From assembly GCA_017405065.1 (NCBI GenBank), contig JAFRBD010000091.1:25493-89492 (forward strand): a stretch of DNA of 64,000 nucleotides. Direction: 5' to 3'. Positions 42,525-52,046 of the stretch are shown one piece after another (position 1 is the first letter of the stretch; the number at the start of each line of letters is the position of its first letter). The notes under the pieces are model-generated. The model worked only from the letters and a program-made list of their open reading frames with translations. It made no database searches and was not told the DNA's origin. The translations under genes and the position numbers were made by a program. The DNA comes from Ruminococcus sp. (GTDB lineage: Bacteria; Bacillota; Clostridia; Oscillospirales; Acutalibacteraceae).

Positions 42525-42984
42525 TCCGATCGTCAACGAACGCGCCCTGCGCGTTCAGCGCGTCGCGCTGAGGATGAAGCAGTACCACCGCGGCGACATT
42601 GAAAAGATACAGCACTTCGTCCGCGTCTACACGCTGGCGAAATCCATCGGCGAGCTGGAACACCTCAACGACGAGGAACAGCTCGACGTAGAACTCGCGG
42701 CGGTCGTGCATAACGTAGAAGGCGACCGCGTACCCGTCGTGCGCGATATCCTGCGCGACTGTGAGATCGGCGACGCGGCGGCGATGAAAATCTGTCACAT
42801 GGTGGAAAACATTGAGAACTACGACCACATCGGCACCCTCGACCACCAGATCCTGATCGAGGCAAAGCTGATCGTCGATTTCAAAGAAAAGAACACGCCC
42901 GAAAAAGAGATCATCCGCAAAGCCGAGGATATCTTCCTCACCAACACCGGCAAGCTCTTTTTGAAGCGCGCGTTTCATCTATAG
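42508..42984 (+). CDS. Degenerate HD-domain protein
   Basis: A protein of 158 residues resembling small HD phosphohydrolases: KIQHFVRVYTLAKSIGELE, then ELAAVVHNVEG where active members have LLHDIG, and ENYDHIGTLDHQILIEAKLIVDF where they have a HHH-containing stretch. H36 remains, but the HD pair reads His-Asn (68-69) and the later histidines are gone, so metal catalysis is doubtful. It may have become a binding or structural protein. It overlaps the DUF5662 gene by 17 bases, so the two are co-expressed. Confidence 0.75.
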   Translation: MPVQFDPIVNERALRVQRVALRMKQYHRGDIEKIQHFVRVYTLAKSIGELEHLNDEEQLDVELAAVVHNVEGDRVPVVRDILRDCEIGDAAAMKICHMVENIENYDHIGTLDHQILIEAKLIVDFKEKNTPEKEIIRKAEDIFLTNTGKLFLKRAFHL

Positions 42985-43020
42985 GCTTCTTTCGTGAAAT
43001 GGAACTTTAACATATGCTTT

Positions 43021-43207
43021 GTAGGGGAGGGTCTTGACCCTCCCCTAACGCTTGTTCAAACGCCGCCCAAGCGCGGAGCAAATCTCTGCTTCTGTAGGGA
43101 TGGTCACTGACCATCCGCAGAATGACAGGCGTTTAATACTAATTTATCGAAAACGAGAGATAGAAGAAAAACGTATCTGTCAAACGACGAGCAATGCTCG
43201 TCCCTAC
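43021..43207. repeat. Composite intergenic repeat, family B (copy 3)
   Basis: Begins with a perfect hairpin (GGGGAGGGTC-TT-GACCCTCCCC), which can terminate the HD gene. Then TGTAGGGATGGTCACTGACCATCC, and at the far end GACGAGCAATGCTCGTCCCTAC, identical to the right end of 10833-10941. It looks like two B elements joined or nested. Confidence 0.7.
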
Positions 43208-43255
43208 GATAGCGTGGTACCCTATCAAATGACAATATATAACTGACAATATATA

Positions 43256-43296
43256 ACAGCTCCCTCTGTCGAAATGTGAGACAAAGGGAGCATATT
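43256..43296 (-). terminator. Hairpin after the 43305 gene
   Basis: On the minus strand, GCTCCCTTTGTC...GACAGAGGGAGC, about 9 bases after the stop; no long T run. It is related in sequence to the family D ends. Confidence 0.5.
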
Positions 43297-43304
43297 AATA
43301 TCAC

Positions 43305-44897
43305 TCAACCAACCGTCCAAAGAGGTTTCGTCCTGGTGACGTGCTTATAGATCGCGTTGTAATCGAACATATTGACCTTACCGTCACCGGTCACGTCGGC
43401 GCAGGCTCTCTGATAAGAGCCTTCTGCTAACTCGGGGTTCTTGGCAACGTGCTTGTAGACCGCATTGTAGTCGAACATATTGACCTTGCCGTCGTTCGTC
43501 GCGTCGCCGATCGGACAGATCTTAACGTCCTGCGTTTTGCTGTCGGTGAACAGGAGTTTGAATTCATATTGGCGGGTGACGTGGTTCTTTTTGCTGACCG
43601 TCAATCTGTACTTAACGTTTTTCTCTAAACCGCCGAACTGATAGGCGGCGCTGTTGCCGTCAAGCACGGCTTTGTCGACGAGTTTATAGAAGCCTCCGGA
43701 GGTCACGCTGTCCAGCCTGAGCGTTACCTTGTCGCTGCTGTCGAGAAAGCTCGTCACCGTACCGCTGAGGAAATTGGCGGTGCAGGTGTAGGTGCGCTCC
43801 ACATATATTCTCTGTCCCCAGCCGCCTACCGTAGCCGACTTTCCGTTGATAGCAGCGGTTACGTTTTCGCCGTCATCGCCAAACTCATAGCCGGAATTCG
43901 ATCTCATATAAATTCTGAAAAGATAGGACTTACCGCTTTCAAACGGTTCATTATAAGAAAGCTTATCATGCCAATCGCCGTTCTCGTAATGATACCACTC
44001 CGGCGGCTCTATCTCACTCGGCTTGTAGTTCGCTCCTGCGGGAACGGAAACGGTATAATCCGGCGTCTGTCCGGCAACAGGCTCGGTCAGATCGAGAACG
44101 GAAACAGAATCGATTATGCCGATGGGACAGACGTAGACACACTCTACCCATATTCTCGATCCATCGCCGTTTACCGTCGCCGGTTTTCCGTTGATAGTAG
44201 CGGTTACATTTTCGCCGTCATCGCCAAACACGTAGCCGGGATAGGTGTGCAGATAGAGTACAACCTGATAGGTCTTACCGCCTTCAAAAGTTTCCCAAGC
44301 ACAATTAACAACAGAGCCGTTCTCGATCAGATTCCACTCCGGAAAAAGCACCTGATCTTCGTAGTAGTTTGCTCCTGCGGGAACGGAAACAGTTTCGTCC
44401 GGCTCCTGTCCGGGAACAGGCTCGTCCAGATTGACGGAAACAGAAGTGATTTTGAAGAAGCAGGTGTAGGTACGCTCCACCCAAACTTTATTACCGTAGC
44501 TGCTTACCGTCGCTTCTTTTCCGTTGATGGTACCGGTCGCGGTTTCTCTGTCGGCAAACTCATAGCCGGAGTTGGCGTTCAGATAGATATAAGCCGTATA
44601 GATATTACCGCTTTTAAATGTACCGTTAGTAAAGACAGGATCGAGACCGGCGCTTTCGTCTTTTTCTCTCCACTCCACATACCCTACCGTGTAGTGTACT
44701 CCCGCGGGGACGGAAACGGTATAGTCGGGCGTCTGTCCGGGAACAGGCTCGTCCAGATCGATGACTTCAAAATAACTGATAACATCTCCTGTTCCGGCGG
44801 CGTCCGTATCAGCCGCGCCCGCCGCGATCGGCAGCGCGGTAAATACGCTGAGCAGCAGAACTGCCGCAAGAAAGATGGATATTATTCGCTTTCCCAC
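43305..44897 (-). CDS. Secreted repeat protein with C-terminal dockerin (three repeats)
   Basis: A protein of 530 residues with a GTG start behind AAGGAGG. Signal peptide (1 to about 29) is followed by DTDAAGTG. Three tandem repeats of about 105 residues (about 40-150, 150-262, 262-375) each begin with (D/T)EPV(P/A)GQ.PD.TVSVPAG and contain F..G..Y and a GY.F...TINGK.A segment. A carboxypeptidase-regulatory-like beta domain (about 378-460) and a dockerin (about 463-530; DATNDGKVNMFD and DVTGDGKVNMFD) complete it. There is no catalytic motif; it is probably a structural or binding surface protein. It follows the 884-residue paralogue by 100 bases. Confidence 0.8.
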   Translation of the reverse strand: MGKRIISIFLAAVLLLSVFTALPIAAGAADTDAAGTGDVISYFEVIDLDEPVPGQTPDYTVSVPAGVHYTVGYVEWREKDESAGLDPVFTNGTFKSGNIYTAYIYLNANSGYEFADRETATGTINGKEATVSSYGNKVWVERTYTCFFKITSVSVNLDEPVPGQEPDETVSVPAGANYYEDQVLFPEWNLIENGSVVNCAWETFEGGKTYQVVLYLHTYPGYVFGDDGENVTATINGKPATVNGDGSRIWVECVYVCPIGIIDSVSVLDLTEPVAGQTPDYTVSVPAGANYKPSEIEPPEWYHYENGDWHDKLSYNEPFESGKSYLFRIYMRSNSGYEFGDDGENVTAAINGKSATVGGWGQRIYVERTYTCTANFLSGTVTSFLDSSDKVTLRLDSVTSGGFYKLVDKAVLDGNSAAYQFGGLEKNVKYRLTVSKKNHVTRQYEFKLLFTDSKTQDVKICPIGDATNDGKVNMFDYNAVYKHVAKNPELAEGSYQRACADVTGDGKVNMFDYNAIYKHVTRTKPLWTVG

Positions 44898-44967
44898 AGA
44901 AAAACCTCCTTAGTAAACTTCCCCGGTGCAAGCGCAAAATGTCCGCTTTTCCTTTACCCTCATAACC

Positions 44968-44999
44968 GGTCACTTGTCACTGCCCACTGCTCACTAATC
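44968..44999. repeat. Short-word array between two paralogous dockerin genes
   Basis: Imperfect CACTTGTCACTGCCCACTGCTCACT words running into the stop codon of the 884-residue gene. Confidence 0.5.
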
Positions 45000-47652
45000 A
45001 CTCCGTCCACAGCGGCTTCGTCTTGGCGACGTGCTTATAGATCGCGTTGTAATCAAACATATTGACCTTGCCGTCTCCGGTCACGTCGGCACACGCCTTC
45101 TGATAGGAGCCTTCTGCCAGCTCGGGGTTCCTGGCAACGTGCTTATAGACCGCGTTGTAGTCGAACATATTGACCTTGCCGTCGTTGGTCGCGTCGCCAA
45201 TCGGGCAGATCTTCACGTCCTTTGTCGTGTCGCCATTGACGACGGTCTTGTAACTGCGTTTGACGTGGTTTTTCTTCATCACCCATAACGTATAGGTGCC
45301 CGCTTCTACGTTCGGGATACTGTAGCTCGCGTTATTGCCGGTCACGGTCGTGCTGTATTTCAGTTCGACGCCCTGAACCAATTCGATCGTGACGGGTTCG
45401 CTGTCGCTCAGGTAGCTTGTCGCCGTGCCGCTGAGGGTAGCGCCGGAGGACTCCGTACAGGTGAAGGCGCGGTATACGCCGATCGAGCTGCTGCTGTAAC
45501 ATATCACCTCAGCGTCTTTCCCGTTCAGGGTGGCGCTGATATTTGAAGCGAAGGAATATCCGGCGGCAGACTCCAGAAGCACCGTGGCAGTATACTGCTT
45601 GTCTGCTTCGAAGGTATCGTTTTCGGTCATATCCTTATTATCCGTATCGTTGTGCCATAATACGCCGTTCACCCATGTTCCGTCGGTGAAATCCTCCTCC
45701 ACATGATATCCGCTGCCTGCGGGAACGCTCGCGGAATAGGTCGGCGCGGCTCCCGCGACAGGCTCGATCAGATCGGTTACGGAAACATCGGTGACAGCAA
45801 TCGTTGCCGCCGATGCCGTAAAGGTAACGACGTAATAATCCACGCCGCGGACGGTAATCTTGTTCGCCGCCTTGCCGTTGATGAGATAGAAGGTGTCATC
45901 GGTCAGATAGTACCCTCTTTTCGCCGTGAATTTTACCTGCACCTGATAGGTCTTGCCCTCGATGAATGTTTCGTCGGCGGTCATGGTGCGGGCGGTGCGT
46001 CCGGTGCCGTAGATCCAATCGCCGATCGTCGCTGTATATTTCGTGCTGTCGGCGGGAACGGCGGTGTAATCCGGATTTTGTCCGGCGACAGGCTCGGTCA
46101 CGGTGCAGGAAACGGATGCGAGGGGCTTCGGCTGATTCGGACAGGTGAAGGTGCGAGATACTTTGATCGTGCTGCCACCACCATAGCGTGAAATCGAAGC
46201 GCTTAACCCGTTCACGGTTCCGCTGACTCTTGAAGCAAAGGAATAATTATCATTGATAGTCTTCAAAAACACGAGTACGGTATACTGCTTGCCGCTCTCG
46301 AAGGTATCGCTTTCGGTCATATCCTTTTTATCTGTATCGTTGTACCATCCTACTCCGTTCTGCAAGTATCCGGCGTAGTACATGTTTTCTGTTCGATCCA
46401 CTTCATAATACTTATCGAGTGGTGATACGTCTGCGGAATAGGACGGCGCGGCTCCCGCGACAGGTTCAACTACGCCCGTGACCTCGACCGAGGAGATCGC
46501 GACGGCAGGCAGGCGTTCAAAGGCGTAATATACGCGGATCGTGCCGTCGCCGTAATCTACAATCTCAGCGTCTGTACCGTTCAAAGTACCGCTGATATAG
46601 GAAGCAAAGGAATGGCTGCTGTCGGCAGGCTTCAGACTCACATAAACCGCATAATGCTTGCCGCTCTCGAAGGTATCGCTTTCGGTCATAGGTTTACCGT
46701 TTGTCCTGTTATACCACTGTACGCCGTGATGAATGGTTTCGGTGGTGAGATCATCCACTTGATATCCCTTGCCGGAGGGTACGGTCGCGGAATAGGTCGG
46801 CGCGGCTCCCGCGACAGGCTCAGTCACGCCCATGACCTCGACCCTTGAGACCTCGCCCTGACCGACCGGTTCATCCTCACCGTGACAGGTGAAGGTATAT
46901 GACATAACGATCCTTTCGTTCGGCTTTAAGACGCTGACCGTGGCATTTTTCCCGTTGATGGTACCGGTCGGCTCGTCGGTGAAATGACGCCCGTAGGCGC
47001 CGGGGATCAGATAGATTTTGCAGGTATACACCTTTCCTCCCTCGAACCGGGAGTTGACCTCGGCGTCGGTATCGGCTTCATACCATTTTATTATACCGTC
47101 AATCATATACCCGGCGTTGTCGGGAACGACAGGGACAGAAAGATCATACTGTCCCGACATAGGCTTGGCAACACCCGTGACCTCGACCGCGTCGATCGGT
47201 TTATTCTCACAGTAAAAATAAGTGTTCATAGAAATGGTTTTGGCTCTGCCCCCCATCTCAATATCAACTTCTTTACCGTTGATCGTGCCGCTTAGTGGTA
47301 TAATAGAGCTTTCATCCTCACCTACAAATGCGTACCATTCGTCGTTTTCGTCTATGACGGTAAGCGTGATCTCAAGACCATAGGTTTTATCCGCAATGAA
47401 CCTTCCTTCGTCATCCAGCTCGCCAGACCATTCGACGTCCTTGACCTTATACAAGTCGCCGTTCGCTGCGCCTTCGGGTATTTGAGGGTTCCTGTCCGGC
47501 TTCTTGCCCGGGACAGGCTCCTCGATCGTCACATTTGCGGTATAAAGATGGGTACCGGCTGCGGATACGTCCGTCTCTGCCGCGAGCGCCGTCAGCGGCA
47601 GCGCCGAAAGAAACAGAACGAGGGCTAATAAGACGGATAATGTTCGTTTCAT
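44998..47652 (-). CDS. Secreted repeat protein with C-terminal dockerin (six repeats)
   Basis: A protein of 884 residues. Signal peptide (1 to about 25, ALAAE). Six repeats of about 105-125 residues carry EPV(A/P)G..P, W(Y/H)N.T..K.MTE.DTFE..K.Y and FAS..SGT(L/V)NG motifs. Next come a carboxypeptidase-regulatory-like domain (about 725-810, ending KKNHVKRSYKTVV) and a dockerin (about 815-884) nearly identical to that of the neighbour. AAAGGAGG precedes the ATG. A TACAAT-like -10 is seen upstream but no clear -35. It is transcribed towards the 43305 gene. Confidence 0.82.
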   Translation of the reverse strand: MKRTLSVLLALVLFLSALPLTALAAETDVSAAGTHLYTANVTIEEPVPGKKPDRNPQIPEGAANGDLYKVKDVEWSGELDDEGRFIADKTYGLEITLTVIDENDEWYAFVGEDESSIIPLSGTINGKEVDIEMGGRAKTISMNTYFYCENKPIDAVEVTGVAKPMSGQYDLSVPVVPDNAGYMIDGIIKWYEADTDAEVNSRFEGGKVYTCKIYLIPGAYGRHFTDEPTGTINGKNATVSVLKPNERIVMSYTFTCHGEDEPVGQGEVSRVEVMGVTEPVAGAAPTYSATVPSGKGYQVDDLTTETIHHGVQWYNRTNGKPMTESDTFESGKHYAVYVSLKPADSSHSFASYISGTLNGTDAEIVDYGDGTIRVYYAFERLPAVAISSVEVTGVVEPVAGAAPSYSADVSPLDKYYEVDRTENMYYAGYLQNGVGWYNDTDKKDMTESDTFESGKQYTVLVFLKTINDNYSFASRVSGTVNGLSASISRYGGGSTIKVSRTFTCPNQPKPLASVSCTVTEPVAGQNPDYTAVPADSTKYTATIGDWIYGTGRTARTMTADETFIEGKTYQVQVKFTAKRGYYLTDDTFYLINGKAANKITVRGVDYYVVTFTASAATIAVTDVSVTDLIEPVAGAAPTYSASVPAGSGYHVEEDFTDGTWVNGVLWHNDTDNKDMTENDTFEADKQYTATVLLESAAGYSFASNISATLNGKDAEVICYSSSSIGVYRAFTCTESSGATLSGTATSYLSDSEPVTIELVQGVELKYSTTVTGNNASYSIPNVEAGTYTLWVMKKNHVKRSYKTVVNGDTTKDVKICPIGDATNDGKVNMFDYNAVYKHVARNPELAEGSYQKACADVTGDGKVNMFDYNAIYKHVAKTKPLWTE

Positions 47653-47733
47653 GAGCTTTCCTCCTTTGGTTATTGGTTATCAGCGCTTCCCCCTCAAAAT
47701 GAAAGGAGTCAGCTTAAGCGTGTTATTGTATCA

Positions 47734-47849
47734 GTGACATTGCGAGGGATTCATCCCGTGGCAATCCCGCTGACGTTAATACCGTTTGATGTGAGAAAAA
47801 CTCTGCTCCTCTTTGTGGGATTGCCGCAGGCTTTGCCCTTACGATGACG
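47734..47849. repeat. Intergenic repeat, family A (copy 2)
   Basis: GTGACATTGCGAGGGATTC at one end and CTTACGATGAC at the other, with inner GTGGCAATCCCGC and GTGGGATTGCCGC. It lies between the glycosyltransferase stop and the upstream region of the 884-residue gene. Confidence 0.7.
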
Positions 47850-47872
47850 GATTGAGGAAAGGGATGTTTTCC

Positions 47873-48817
47873 TCAATCCGTCAGGTACTCTTCCACGATA
47901 AAGCGCGGACGGCGCTTGGTTTCGAGATAGATTTTTCCGATGTACTCTCCGATGATGCCGATCGCCATCATCTGCAGGCCGCCGATCGCCCAGATGGACA
48001 CCATCAGCGACGCCCAGCCGGTATCGGTCGCGCCCATAAAATAGCGCACCAGCGAATAGATCAGCATCACGATGCTGATCAGGAAGATGATCAGTCCGAG
48101 GCGGGTGATCAGCTTGATCGGCTTGGTGGACAGGGAGGTGATGCCCTCCCACGCCAGCGCGAGCATCTTTTTTAGCGGATACTTGCTCTCGCCCGCGAGG
48201 CGCTCCGAGCGCTCGTAGGTCACGATCTCGCTTTTGAAGCCGACCATCGGCACCATGCCGCGCAGGAACAGGTTCGTTTCATGAAATTCAGAGAACGCCT
48301 GTAAAGCTCTGCGGCTCATCAGGCGGAAGTCGGCATGGTTGAAGATGACCTTCGCACCCATCTTATCGAGCAGCTTATAATACCCCTCGGCAGTAAAGCG
48401 CTTGAAGAAGGTATCCGTCTCGCGCTTGGAACGAACGCCGTAGACCACATCGCAGCCCTGTTGATATTTTTCGACCATCTCGTCAAAAACCTCGATATCG
48501 TCCTGCAGATCGGCGTCGATAGAGATCACCGCGTCAGCCTCGTCCTTCAGCGTCATCAGCCCGCACATGAGGGCGTTCTGGTGACCGCGGTTGCGGCTGA
48601 GCTTGATCCCGCTGAAGATGCTGTCGCCCGCATGCAGCCGTGTGATCAGCTCCCATGTTTTGTCGCGGCTGCCGTCGTCGATGAACACGATGCGGCTGTC
48701 GTAGGAGATCAGCCCCTTGTCCATCATCGCGCTGAGCTTTGTGCGCAGCTTTTCAGCGCTGTCGGGAAGCACCTCTTCTTCATTATAGCAGGGAACTGCA
48801 ATAAATAACTTCGTCAT
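47873..48817 (-). CDS. Family 2 glycosyltransferase (GtrB/YkcC-like)
   Basis: A protein of 314 residues. The N-terminal GT-A domain has VPCYNEEEVLP, the DDGSRDKTW segment, and the metal site in SIDADLQDD. Two C-terminal membrane helices (LITRLGLIIFLISIVMLIYSL and ASLMVSIWAIGGLQMMAIGII) place it with polyprenyl-phosphate glycosyltransferases, which attach a sugar to a lipid carrier for wall or glycan decoration. It starts 10 bases after the SGNH hydrolase gene, so it is in one operon. AAGGAG precedes the ATG. Confidence 0.92.
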   Translation of the reverse strand: MTKLFIAVPCYNEEEVLPDSAEKLRTKLSAMMDKGLISYDSRIVFIDDGSRDKTWELITRLHAGDSIFSGIKLSRNRGHQNALMCGLMTLKDEADAVISIDADLQDDIEVFDEMVEKYQQGCDVVYGVRSKRETDTFFKRFTAEGYYKLLDKMGAKVIFNHADFRLMSRRALQAFSEFHETNLFLRGMVPMVGFKSEIVTYERSERLAGESKYPLKKMLALAWEGITSLSTKPIKLITRLGLIIFLISIVMLIYSLVRYFMGATDTGWASLMVSIWAIGGLQMMAIGIIGEYIGKIYLETKRRPRFIVEEYLTD

Positions 48818-48827
48818 CGCTTACTCC

Positions 48828-50054
48828 TTACCTGTCCTTCTCTGTTCGTTTCACGATCTCGTCCGTCACGGACGGCAGATAAAACTTCGCATAGCCCAGG
48901 GCGTTCGGGTGGATCGAATCGGGGATATTGCCCATCAGCGGTTCAAAATAGGTGTACCGTCCGCTGGTATATTGATCCTCGGTGACCATGTCGGTATCTT
49001 CGTAGATATCCACGCTCGACGCGCCCCATTTATCGGCGACAGCAAGCGCCCGCTCGCCGAACTGCTTTTCGTTTTTATCCGAACCGATATCCATATTATG
49101 CGCGCGCACATAGATGATCGGCACGCCGTTCCAGTTGTTGATGATCGTCCACAGGGTCTTTTCAAAACCGCCGGTAAAGCTCTTGATCGAGGTGTTTGTC
49201 ATATCATAACCCTCGGTGAATTCACCGAGCGGAACGGTATACATATCATTGGTGCCGCCGTTGATCAGGATGACGGCGGGCTTGACCTTATCCTTGAGCG
49301 CCAAAGGGATCTGGTTGATGATCTGTGCGCGGCCTGCCCTGTCGCCCATCGCGGCGCCGGGGACGGAATAATCCGCCGCCGTCATGCCGTATTTTTCGGC
49401 GATCATATCGGCGACGCCCTCGTCCTTGTTGCCGCTGCCGTGCATGATGCTGTCGCCGAAAGAAAGGATCGTTTTACCCTTGAGCTTACCGTACAGCGCG
49501 AGCTGCGTCAGCAAGGATTCATATTCTTCGGGGGTGATCTCCTGATCGGGGTACACCATCATGTTGACGTCCGGCAGAAAATAGCCGTAATACGCCATCG
49601 TCGCCATCGCGCTCTGCATCGAATTGATGTCCGCGATGCGTCCGGGCGTGCGCTGCTTATAGCCCAGCGCCTTCACCGTTGTCTGTGCGACGAAAAGGCG
49701 CGTCAGCGGCTGAACCATATCGTCCTCGGTGAAATCGGACAGGATACCGCAGCCGACCGCGGCGTCAAAGATCTTTTGCGGGTCGCTGCTGTCGATCAGC
49801 GTCGCCTTACCGGACGCGCTGATCAGATCATACAGCCATTTGCTGCGGTTATGCGTCGTCGTATAGATGCGTTCATTGAACATCTTTTCTCCCTTGGTAT
49901 CGGAAGCCGCCAAAGCGCTGTCCCTGACCGACTTCGGTTTTACGGTGACATTTTTTGCGATCGCGCTGACGATCGACGCGCTGAGAACGATCGTGACCAG
50001 TACGGCGATGATCAGCGCGGATATCCAGTATTTTTTGGCGAATCTTTCTCTCAT
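48828..50054 (-). CDS. Membrane-anchored SGNH-hydrolase-like protein
   Basis: A protein of 408 residues. One N-terminal membrane helix (ISALIIAVLVTIVLSASIVSAI). A middle part (about 90-195) resembles SLH-type wall-binding modules (FDAAVGCGILSDFTEDD, FLPDVNMMVYPDQEITPEEY). The SGNH esterase/lipase domain (about 200-400) has FGDSIMHG (block I), GGTNDMY (block III) and DSIHPNALGY (block V). It may deacetylate or acylate a surface polymer together with the downstream glycosyltransferase; substrate unknown. Confidence 0.82.
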   Translation of the reverse strand: MRERFAKKYWISALIIAVLVTIVLSASIVSAIAKNVTVKPKSVRDSALAASDTKGEKMFNERIYTTTHNRSKWLYDLISASGKATLIDSSDPQKIFDAAVGCGILSDFTEDDMVQPLTRLFVAQTTVKALGYKQRTPGRIADINSMQSAMATMAYYGYFLPDVNMMVYPDQEITPEEYESLLTQLALYGKLKGKTILSFGDSIMHGSGNKDEGVADMIAEKYGMTAADYSVPGAAMGDRAGRAQIINQIPLALKDKVKPAVILINGGTNDMYTVPLGEFTEGYDMTNTSIKSFTGGFEKTLWTIINNWNGVPIIYVRAHNMDIGSDKNEKQFGERALAVADKWGASSVDIYEDTDMVTEDQYTSGRYTYFEPLMGNIPDSIHPNALGYAKFYLPSVTDEIVKRTEKDR

Positions 50055-50164
50055 AGTTCTGAACCCTTAATTGTCTTTCTTCAATGAACAAACAGACTAA
50101 AGCCTTTCACTTGAGGCGCCCCCGTTGGGCAATGTCGTCAACTTAAGAATAAATGTCATTGTTT

Positions 50165-51079
50165 TTATTCCTTTCCAGGAATAATAATCTGAAAGGCTTT
50201 CGGCACGACCGTGATCTCGGGATCCTTCATCACGAACATCTCGCCGTCGATACCGATTTTGATATCACCGTGATTATCGAGCTTCAAGGTCTTGCATTTT
50301 TGATTGAGAATAAATTTCTTTCCCTTGGGATGATCGATATGTTCGCCTCGCGTAAATGGTCCGAGCATCCATGTGAAGTAGCTGATCGGCACGGTAGGGA
50401 TCGCCATGAAGTCGATCAGTCCGTCGTCGAGCTTCGCGTAAGGCGTCGCCTTGATACCGCCGCCGTAGTACATACCCTTCGCGGCAACGGCAAGCATCTG
50501 ACTCTTGAAGCCGTCGGCAATGGGGATCTGTACGCCGTCGGCATAGGGTGTGAAAGCGTGCTTCCTCTTTGTGAGCAGGCACTGAACGATAGCGAGCTTG
50601 TACGCAAGCGATCCCGACATCAGCGGCAGACGCTTGTTTTTCTGCGCGCGGTCGGCTACCTCGCAGTCATAGCCCACGGAAACGACGTTGAGGGCGTATC
50701 TGTCCTCGCATTTCAAAAGATCGACCGTGACGGTGGAGCCGCGAACCATTTTCTCAAGATCCAGAAAATCGTCCCGATCGGCCGGCAGAGAACGGACATA
50801 GTCGTTGCCCGTGCCGACGGGAACAACGCCGAGCGCGACATTCTCAAAGCCCAGCAGTCCGTGCAGCGCCTCGTTTGCCGTGCCGTCGCCGCCGCAGGCG
50901 TATACGCGCAGAGGCCCGCCTTTTTCGGCATAGCGGCGCGCGATATTTTGTGCGTCGCCCTTTGACTGCGTATACTCGATGACGACGCCGGGCGTAGCCA
51001 GCGCCTCGATTTTTGCTTTTAATTCAGGGGTCGCATCCTTGGTACCCGCAAAGGAATTGAGGATGAACAGATGTGTCAT
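50165..51079 (-). CDS. Diacylglycerol kinase-family lipid kinase
   Basis: A protein of 304 residues. The catalytic domain has the nucleotide-binding motif CGGDGTANEALHGL and GTGNDYVRSL, followed by the family segment YALNVVSVGYDCEVA. It probably recycles diacylglycerol to phosphatidic acid in the membrane (DgkB/YegS branch). It starts inside the last codons of maf by a 4-base overlap, with AAAGGAG upstream. Confidence 0.9.
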   Translation of the reverse strand: MTHLFILNSFAGTKDATPELKAKIEALATPGVVIEYTQSKGDAQNIARRYAEKGGPLRVYACGGDGTANEALHGLLGFENVALGVVPVGTGNDYVRSLPADRDDFLDLEKMVRGSTVTVDLLKCEDRYALNVVSVGYDCEVADRAQKNKRLPLMSGSLAYKLAIVQCLLTKRKHAFTPYADGVQIPIADGFKSQMLAVAAKGMYYGGGIKATPYAKLDDGLIDFMAIPTVPISYFTWMLGPFTRGEHIDHPKGKKFILNQKCKTLKLDNHGDIKIGIDGEMFVMKDPEITVVPKAFQIIIPGKE

Positions 51080-51666
51080 ACCGTTTCTCCTTTCCGCTCA
51101 GCCGGCAAAGCTCCCAAGCCTTCCAGTTCGCGCTTGAGCCGAGCGACGGGAAGCCCCATAACATTGAAGAAATCGCCTTCGATACGCTTGACGAGAACGC
51201 ATCCCCGTCCCTGTATCCCATAGGCGCCCGCTTTGTCAAACGGCTCGCCCGTGGCGATATACTCCAAAATTTCCCTGTCGCTGAGAGGATAGAACTCAAC
51301 GCGGGTCAGCTCGGAAAAAGACGTCGCTTTGCCGTCTTGACAGACAGTGCAGCCGGTCACAACAGTATGCACCCTGCCGGAGAGAGCGCGCAGCATCCGC
51401 ACGGCGTCATCCTTATCGCGCGGCTTGCCCAGGATCGCTCCGTCAAGGATCACCACCGTATCCGCTCCGATGACCGCAGCATCGGGATGCGCGGCGGCAA
51501 CGGTCCGGGCTTTGACAGCCGCAAGATACGCGGGGACCTCCTCGGGGGCGACGCCCTCGGGCAAGATCTCCTCCGCCTCGGATACAATAACCGTGAAATC
51601 CTCAGTGATATTGGCGATCAGTTCCTGTCTGCGCGGCGACCGGGACGCTAAAATGATCCTGCTCAT
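51076..51666 (-). CDS. maf: Maf-family nucleotide pyrophosphatase
   Basis: A house-cleaning dTTP/UTP pyrophosphatase of 196 residues. The hallmarks are LASRSPRRQELI at the N terminus, EVPAYLAAVKA, and GADTVVILDGAILGKP. I start at the ATG at 51666 with AGGAG 6 bases before it. A longer in-frame version up to 51837 adds non-homologous residues. It is coupled to the lipid kinase gene. Confidence 0.94.
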   Translation of the reverse strand: MSRIILASRSPRRQELIANITEDFTVIVSEAEEILPEGVAPEEVPAYLAAVKARTVAAAHPDAAVIGADTVVILDGAILGKPRDKDDAVRMLRALSGRVHTVVTGCTVCQDGKATSFSELTRVEFYPLSDREILEYIATGEPFDKAGAYGIQGRGCVLVKRIEGDFFNVMGLPVARLKRELEGLGALPAERKGETV

Positions 51667-51983
51667 AAACTCTCCTGCTTCATCGATCTGCCGAACCGAA
51701 GAAATCTTCATGAGATATCGGCGATCGATCCTTTGATATTCCGTAAAAAACGGCTGCTGATACTTGTACCAGTTTATCATACCACAAACCGCCCGAAAAA
51801 TAAACAAAAAATTACAAAAAATCAGCACACCTTTCACACCGTTTTGCGGAGAGATACAAAAAGCCGCTCGGACAGCGGGCTAAGCGACTGTCCTGAGCAA
51901 AGTTTTCCTCCCCGTGATTTGATGATAGCAGATCATTTTGCCGTTAATCGGGACTTTGAGGATACACGGCGCGCAAGCACGAC

Positions 51984-52014
51984 AAAAGGGCTGCCGCAAG
52001 TGCGGAAGCCCTTT
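51984..52014 (-). terminator. Terminator after the 52047 dockerin gene
   Basis: On the minus strand, AAAGGGCTTCCGCA-CTT-GCGGCAGCCCTTTT. The rest of 51667-51983 holds the maf upstream region (TATGAT near 51776) and no gene. Confidence 0.8.
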
Positions 52015-52046
52015 GCTCATGTGGTATATTTCCAGGCTGAATCAGT

